A stretch of DNA of 13,484 nt from Podochytrium sp. JEL0797 (Eukaryota > Chytridiomycota > Chytridiomycetes > Chytridiales > Chytriomycetaceae), in contig JADGJG010000720.1 in assembly GCA_027596195.1 (NCBI GenBank), forward strand, positions 1 through 13,484. The letters are read 5' to 3'. Below, one piece after another: positions 8,516 to 13,484 of the stretch. The notes beneath the pieces were generated by a model. The model worked only from the letters and a program-made list of their open reading frames with translations. It searched no databases and was not told the origin of the DNA. Position 1 is the first letter of the stretch. Each line of letters opens with the position of its first letter. The translations under genes were made by a program, and so were the position numbers.

Positions 8516-9421
8516 TCAACGACGGAAATGCAACGACTTTTGCATCAGCATCTCCGAACACCCGACCATCAAACTCGCATCAAACATAAACACTTTCCCC
8601 AACCCAAGCATCTGAAACAACCCAGGTGCCACCAAATTGAGCACCGTAAACACCAGCGTGGCGGGCTGAAACTGCAAAAACGACACATCCGACAAGGCGA
8701 TTGTGAAAAACGATTGTGCCTCCTTCATGATTCTGTCGCGGATGGATTCGGGGAGCGGGTTCCCTGCGATGCTGGTGAGGAGTTCGGAAAGGATGGATTG
8801 CGGGGTGGTTGGAGTGAGTTCCCATTGGAGCGATTTGAGGAGTTTGGATTCGGTTCGTTTGATGTCGCTTGTGGAGGTTGGGAAGGCGGAGACTTCGGCC
8901 ATGTCGGAGATGCAGGGTTCGTTTAGCTCTTCGCCGAATTTGGAGGCGAGGTACACGCAGGTTGTTGTGAGGAGGTGGAGGTGCGGGGTTCGGGTTACTT
9001 TTGTGGAGGAGAGGTGGCGGTCGAGGAAATTGATTGCGAGGAAAGTGGTTTCGTGGGAGAAGTCGAACTCGCGTTGGAGGTGGAGGCACCAATTTAGTAG
9101 TGCCTCTCGGGTCGTGCAGGTCATTTTGCCTTGTTGAAGGTGGACGTTGTAGTGTGGGTTTGGGAGGAGGAGGTGTTGCTTGGCGATCAAGTTGACGAGG
9201 CGTTTTGATGGCACAAAGAGGCGTGGGCTGGTGGTGGGAGTTGGGACGGGTGACGGGCACTGGCGGGGTTCCTCCGCTGGGGCAGTCTCACGCGTGGGGA
9301 TGTGGCGCACAGTTTGGGGTGAGGGGGGAGTGGGAAGACCGGTAAGGCCTGGGCGGCGCTTGGCTAGGGGGCTCGTGGAGCACAAGGGGGTGAGGGTGGC
9401 GGTGGTGTGCGATCGCTTCAT
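8516..9421 (-). CDS. Cyclin (A/B/D-like, two cyclin folds)
   Basis: Cyclins bind and activate cyclin-dependent kinases. The single-exon reading gives 301 residues from the ATG at 9421. The frame stays open upstream to another ATG at 9619 (367 residues), but that extension is low-complexity Pro/Ser/Gln sequence, so I take the inner start. Residues 1-70 are rich in Ser/Thr-Pro (TPP, SPS, PTPTTSP), as in PEST-type unstable cyclins. The N-terminal cyclin box spans ~100-205: TREALLNWC, ETTFLAINFLDRHLS (124-138), CVYLASKFGEEL (155-166) with the expected kinase-contact Lys (K161), then SDIKRTESKLLKSLQWEL (185-202) with its conserved Glu. A second helical fold follows to residue ~295. Subfamily cannot be fixed by eye. 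It converges on the MET10 fusion gene. No intron is needed. Confidence 0.87.
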   Translation of the reverse strand: MKRSHTTATLTPLCSTSPLAKRRPGLTGLPTPPSPQTVRHIPTRETAPAEEPRQCPSPVPTPTTSPRLFVPSKRLVNLIAKQHLLLPNPHYNVHLQQGKMTCTTREALLNWCLHLQREFDFSHETTFLAINFLDRHLSSTKVTRTPHLHLLTTTCVYLASKFGEELNEPCISDMAEVSAFPTSTSDIKRTESKLLKSLQWELTPTTPQSILSELLTSIAGNPLPESIRDRIMKEAQSFFTIALSDVSFLQFQPATLVFTVLNLVAPGLFQMLGLGKVFMFDASLMVGCSEMLMQKSLHFRR

Positions 9422-9762
9422 TGGAGTGTAGTGTTGGTTTGGAGAGAGAATTTGGGAGGATCCAATTGGGTTGGAATTTTGATTTTGACTGGCGGGAGAT
9501 GGCCGGGGCCCTAGTGCTGGGCAACCCTCGTGCTTGCTGCGGGCGGTGCTGTGCTGCGGGTTTTGCCAAGCCCAAAAATTTCTTTTCGTTGGCCTCGGCC
9601 CCGGCTCAATTAATAACATTTGAGAAGGAGAAAAGAGAAAGAGATTGGGATTTGTATCTACCCTTTCTACACTATCGCATTTTAAATCTGATCCACGAAC
9701 CCTCCATTTTTTTACGTTAATTTATGCATACGTATAGTTTATTTCACTCCAATGGAAATCTA
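9422..9762. other. Upstream region of the cyclin gene and 3' flank of the membrane-protein gene
   Basis: 341 bases without a supported gene. The half next to the cyclin start is GC-rich (about 9490-9600); the half next to the membrane-protein stop is AT-rich with a polyadenylation signal. I looked for cell-cycle promoter boxes (ACGCGT, CACGAAA) and found no exact copy. Confidence 0.6.
9738..9743 (-). terminator. Polyadenylation signal candidate for the membrane-protein gene
   Basis: AATAAA on the minus strand, 20 nt past the TGA at 9763-9765. The motif is seen; its function is inferred. Confidence 0.45.
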
Positions 9763-10430
9763 TCATCTACGCAAAAGCTCCTCTCTCACATACGCCGAAG
9801 ACCCAACCACATGTGCATCCAACGTCTGTTTTTGCTGCCACACCAACGCCCCCACCAGCCCCGTGCACGCCAAAATCACGCACTTGAGTCCCACCCAGAC
9901 GGCAGACACTTTATTCCACTCGGCAAGATCGATGGCAATAAGCGCCAATGCACTCGCCGACAAGATTCCCGACAGACAAACGAATTCGAATATCCGCTGC
10001 ATGAAGCTGGTCGTGGCGTCCGGGTCCAGCCGCATCAAGAGCACGAGGAGGATCGAGAAGGAGAGGCATTCGGACCAGGTGCCAAAGAGGTATCCGAGTG
10101 ATTCGAGGGCTTCGAAGGGGATGGGTTGGAGGACGGGGAGGAGGGACGAGAGAAGGGTAAAGGCCACGATCATGCACATGAGGGCTTTGGTTTCGTAGAT
10201 GAAGGGCAGACTAGTGAGGTGGACGCGCGAGGAAGACGGGCGAGTTGGGGTCAGAAGGGGCTGTGATTCTGTGGTGAAGTGAGTCAGAGTGATGAATGGC
10301 TTCATTAATAGTTGAAGTAACCTTCTGTTTCCTCTGAGACATCGTAAAAGACGGCCAGGGCAAAGCGCACAGTCCATAGGAGCAACAAGATGGAGCGGAT
10401 GCCGAGGAAAGCGCTGAAAAGCAGTTCCAT
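9763..10430 (-). CDS. Multi-pass membrane protein of unknown function
   Basis: Proposed model: complement(join(9763..10268,10322..10430)), 204 residues. Exon 1 encodes MELLFSAFLGIRS and a hydrophobic helix; it must be spliced because it runs into TAA soon after. The 53-nt intron has a GTTACT donor, a CTGAC branch-like motif and a CACAG acceptor, and restores the frame exactly. About five hydrophobic segments can be seen: residues ~4-28, then LMCMIVAFTLLSSLLPVL, LSFSILLVLLM, VCLSGILSASALALIAI and VGLKCVILACTGLVGALVW. Between helices 1 and 2 lies a Ser/Thr/Pro loop (PLLTPTRPSSS), and the tail is short and charged. An alternative without exon 1 would start at MKPF (10305). I do not recognise the family. 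Its start codon is 26 nt from that of the phosphatase gene, suggesting a shared promoter. Confidence 0.65.
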
Positions 10431-10456
10431 TCGTTTTTTTTCGATTCAAAAAACAA
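10431..10456. promoter_or_regulatory. 26-nt spacer between divergent start codons
   Basis: The spacer between the ATG of the membrane-protein gene (10430, minus) and the ATG of the PPZ-like gene (10457, plus) is only 26 nt. It contains T8 and A6 runs and no TATA box. If both starts are right, 5' UTRs or promoter elements must overlap the neighbouring gene. Confidence 0.5.
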
Positions 10457-13390
10457 ATGGGCAACATTGGGTCCAACAACAACAGCCCTGCGCCGTCGCC
10501 GGTGCCAGACAAAGAGACGACTTCGGACACGGTTTCGGACACGGCCCCCGCGCTGGTCAAACAGCGCCGCAAGAGCGCTTCGCAGTTTGCGCCGCTGGCC
10601 CTGGCGGCGCTCGCCGAGGACGAAGCCGTGGACACGAGCGCTGCGAGCCAGAGCATGAGCAACGACGACCTGCTCGCTAAGCCTGCGGCTCCAATACCCG
10701 CCATATCGAAGCCAATCAGACCCATCCTCATTGTGAACCCAGGTACCTTAGTAGTGCTACTGCCTAATACTCCTGCCTAGTATACAGTACTAGTACCGCC
10801 CATTAACAACGATTATTCGAACCATCCCTTTTTTTCAGCCGCCGCCCCCGCCTCCACCGTCCCCATCCCCGCTGACCCCTCCCCGCTCCCCTCCTCCTCG
10901 AGACCAAACACTCCCGGCGGAGGCTTCAGCATCCTCAACCTGACCCGCACAGCCACACAATCCACCATCGATTCCATGGCCTTTGGCTCCTCCGCCTCCA
11001 ACTCCTCCTCGAACCCCGACGTGGACGCCTGCATTGCCAAACTCCTCGACGCGAGGTCCCGTAAACCCGGAAAATCGTTTTGTTTGAAGAATTCGGTGGT
11101 CATTGGGTTATGCCAGAAGGTCCGTGAGGTGCTGATGGATCAGAGTATTTTGTTGGAGATTGAGGCGCCTGTGAATCTTGTTGGTATGTATTGCGATTTT
11201 GAGAGAGTGTTTTTGTGTGTTTTGTTTTTGCTTTTGCGTTGCAACATGGGAGAGCGAGTCGAAATTCGGAGAAGCGAAAAAAAAGACGGATTTGCGTAGC
11301 CCAACCACGTGAGCGATGTCGTGGGCGTGTAGATACCCATATCACACAAAGTGTGAGCGAGAGGGCGGATGCACGAGCGAGATGTGCCGTGCGCATGCCC
11401 GGAGGGAGAGAGCGGATGCTTATTGGGCAAGCGACGCGAAATCAATCATACGATCAATATGCGAGACAGGTCATACACTGACGAGACGCGAGTAGTTTGT
11501 GCATGAAAACGGAGCTGTACATGCACTGGAGATGAGCGAGAGGGAGATCTATCCGTGCGTCGCGTTATCCGAGAGCGATTTTTTTTGTCGGACCCCCTTC
11601 CGAGAACGAATGTCGACAGACGAAGACAAACGGCCGTAGCTGAGCCTGGAGGGGGGGGGAACGAGGAGTTGTCGATTTGTGACGTGCTGTGATTCACTGG
11701 AGGGGGGGTGCCACCTCGAATACAAGCCGCGGGGGGGGGCCCATCTGCGGCTTCTGGGGATGCATGAGAGCAATGTATACATGAGTTGAATGGAACGAAG
11801 GCGGGTTTGGAATTGAGTGGGGAGGTCTCTCTCGGTCAAGCTTGGCGAGGGAGTGTGCGTGTGTGGACAAATTCGAATCGAATGCCGCTTGGCGGCGGTG
11901 AATGACAAGCGGCGGTGATGGGCGGAATGAGCGGAGAGCGTGGGTTTATTCAACATTTGGGGAAGAAGGGAAGGATCTGGTTTTTGGGATCGAGCGATTG
12001 TTTGTCAAGTTGTTTGGAGACGGCTCCTTTTGGAGGCCCGACACAGCGAGTGGTTGGCGTTGTCGGAATAGCTTCATGCCGCCCCCCCTCAAACTGAATT
12101 CTGGCACGTTATTAACCCCCCTCCCTCCAGGTGATATTCACGGACAATTCGAAGACCTGTTGCGCATTTTCGATAAAGTCGGGTACCCGCCGCATTCGAA
12201 CTATCTGTTTTTGGGTACGTGCGTGTGTGTGTGTGGTCCCTGTTTTGTTTCGCTCCCTTGTCGACTACTAACCTGTGAATGGCAGGCGATTACGTGGATC
12301 GCGGAAAATTCTCGTTGGAAACCATCTTGCTGCTGTTTTGCTACAAACTCAAGTATCCGCTCAATTTCTTTTTGTTGCGGGGGAATCATGAGTGTGCGTC
12401 TGTGAATCGAGGTGAACTATTTTTTTGGTGTTTTGGTCGTCTAGTTATCTCTATGCTTGATGTGCTAAATTGAAATGTACAGTGTACGGATTTTACGATG
12501 AATGCAAACGGCGGTGCAACCTCAAGATTTGGAAAGTGTTTACTGATGTGTTCAATTGTCTTCCGATTGCAGCGATTGTGGCTGGTAAGTTTCGTGTTTG
12601 TGTGTGCGCGTGCCGCGCGTCGTGTGTGTGTGCATGCGTTCCAGACGTTCCTAATTCCCTTCCTTCTGCACCCTTTTCCCAAAAAAAAACAGGCAAGATC
12701 TTTTGCGTGCACGGTGGACTTTCTCCGAGTTTGATTTCGTGAGTTTTGTTTTTTTTGTTTGGTTTCGGCTTTTTGCTCCAAACATGTCCTGAATTTTTGC
12801 CAACCTCCCTCCCCACCTCAGAATGGACTACATTCGAGCCATCCCGCGACCCAGCGAAGTTCCCGAATTCGGACTCCTCAACGACCTGTTGTGGTCAGAC
12901 CCGAGCGCCACCGCGACTGATTGGGAGGACAATGACCGAGGCGTTAGTTATTGTAAGCCCCCACCCGCTCCCTCCCCCCCTTGATCGCTGAATCTCACCC
13001 CCCGCTTTCAGGCTTCGGCTCCAAAATCGTGGCAGCCTTTGTCGAAAAACACAACCTCGACCTCGTTGCGCGCGCACACATGGTTGTGGAAGGCGGGTAC
13101 GAGTTTTTCGCGGACCGACGGCTCGTGACGATTTTCTCGGCGCCCAATTATTGTGGCGAGTTTGACAATAAGGGAGGGATTATGAGTGTGGATGAGAATT
13201 TGTTGTGTTCTTTTGGTGAGTTTTTTTTTCCGGGGATGAGGGGGGGGGGCAAGGAGGGGGGCTGATTTGGTTTTTTTTAGAAATTTTGGAGCCTCAGTTT
13301 ACGAAGCGGGTTGGGAATATTCGGAGGACTTCGCAGCATTTTAAGGGGACTAGTGGGACGGGGGGGAGTAGTCTTGGGTCTTCAGTTTGA
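10457..13390 (+). CDS. PPZ1: PPZ-type Ser/Thr protein phosphatase (PP1-like catalytic domain), N-myristoylation motif
   Basis: Nine exons: join(10457..10742,10839..11183,12131..12214,12286..12411,12483..12584,12693..12738,12822..12952,13012..13215,13281..13390), 477 residues. Every junction restores the PP1 reading exactly. PPZ phosphatases are fungal PP1 relatives that affect ion balance and cell integrity. The N-terminus MGNIGS fits an N-myristoylation signal, as in yeast PPZ. A Ser/Pro-rich region with an RRKS basic site (kinase-site-like) runs to ~residue 140. The catalytic domain keeps all metal-site motifs: GDIHG (211-215), GDYVDRG (239-245), GNHE (271-274), HGGLSP (321-326), RAH (394-396) and SAPNYCGEF. 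The YVA-type variation [15 protein letters not shown] matches PPZ better than PP1. The N-terminal extension is shorter than in yeast (477 versus roughly 690 residues). Intron 3 has a perfect TACTAAC branch site. Intron 2 is 947 nt, far longer than the other seven (59-108 nt). Confidence 0.93.
11184..12130 (+). other. 947-nt intron 2 of the PPZ-like phosphatase gene
   Basis: Donor GTATGT and acceptor CCCTCCAG are strong. Joining the flanking exons gives [13 protein letters not shown], the uninterrupted PP1 sequence, so no coding exon is missing inside. It holds two near-identical 18-mers (11355-11372 and 11402-11419, 16 of 18 bases equal), a third partial copy near 11534, and three long G runs (11651-11659, 11702-11708, 11731-11739). 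ORFs inside show no known domain. Confidence 0.85.
12223..12235 (+). repeat. Short GT microsatellite in intron 3 of the phosphatase gene
   Basis: An uninterrupted GT run begins 8 nt after the intron start GTACGT. It lies in a 71-nt intron (12215-12285) whose branch site TACTAAC is near 12266-12272. Confidence 0.8.
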
Positions 13391-13484
13391 AATTCTCTCT
13401 TTTTTGAATTTTTTTTTGGATTGCGAATGTGCAAGTTGGTTTGACGGGGGGTCTTTTCTTGTGATGTTGTTCAAGGGGGGGGGG

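Noticed and set aside
9422..9619. 66-codon N-terminal extension of the cyclin to the ATG at 9619
   Set aside because: Low-complexity Pro/Ser/Gln sequence with no cyclin features; cannot be excluded, but the inner ATG at 9421 is the safer start.
10431..10731. N-terminal extension of the membrane-protein frame, antisense to phosphatase exon 1
   Set aside because: It would overlap the conserved MGNIGS start of the phosphatase on the other strand and is low complexity. The spliced start at 10430 gives a better first helix.
11902..12100. ORF segment inside the long phosphatase intron that could be an extra exon
   Set aside because: The flanking exons join to a perfect PP1-type sequence without it, so an insertion there would disrupt the catalytic core; no domain similarity.
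11184..12130. C/D-box snoRNA in the long intron
   Set aside because: A GTGATGG near 11913 and CTGA motifs exist, but no properly spaced C and D box pair with a terminal stem was found.

Overview
The window looks like nuclear DNA of a fungus. Genes are split by short GT-AG introns, mostly 50-110 nt. One intron carries a perfect TACTAAC branch site. The gene content is typically fungal: a MET10-type sulfite reductase flavoprotein, a PPZ-type phosphatase and a secreted cysteine-rich chitin-binding-like protein. I cannot assign a species. An early-diverging (zoosporic-type) fungus would fit, but that is inference.

Layout, left to right. (1) 128-532 (+): catalytic exon of an M13 (neprilysin-like) metallopeptidase, cut by the left edge and lacking its normal C-terminal part. 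(2) 618-1400 (-): secreted protein with three six-cysteine chitin-binding-like modules and a Gly/Ser linker encoded by a minisatellite. (3) 1401-2763: gene-free, includes the upstream region of the next gene. (4) 2764-7433 (+): five-exon gene for a 1,461-residue protein. Its first ~375 residues are a siroheme-synthase-like (Met8/CysG-like) module and its last ~1,045 residues are a complete MET10-type sulfite reductase flavoprotein. (5) 7434-8515: gene-free, with a strong inverted repeat. (6) 8516-9421 (-): cyclin. (7) 9763-10430 (-): multi-pass membrane protein of unknown function. (8) 10457-13390 (+): nine-exon PPZ-type Ser/Thr phosphatase with an N-myristoylation motif and one very long (947 nt) intron. 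Its start codon lies 26 nt from the start codon of gene 7, which points the other way.

The most interesting item is gene 4. A module resembling the enzyme that makes siroheme, the cofactor of sulfite reductase, is fused to the electron-transfer subunit of sulfite reductase. The fusion junction lies inside one uninterrupted exon. The siroheme module looks catalytically dead: the position of the catalytic Asp is Ser, the dinucleotide-binding Gly motif is altered, and the uroporphyrinogen methyltransferase part is a truncated half-domain without its GPGD and GGDPF motifs. It may therefore act as a scaffold, sensor or siroheme-handling domain rather than an enzyme.

A second window-wide signal is compositional. 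Genes, and many individual exons, start C-rich and end G/T-rich in their own reading direction. This gives a sawtooth C/G skew on both strands.
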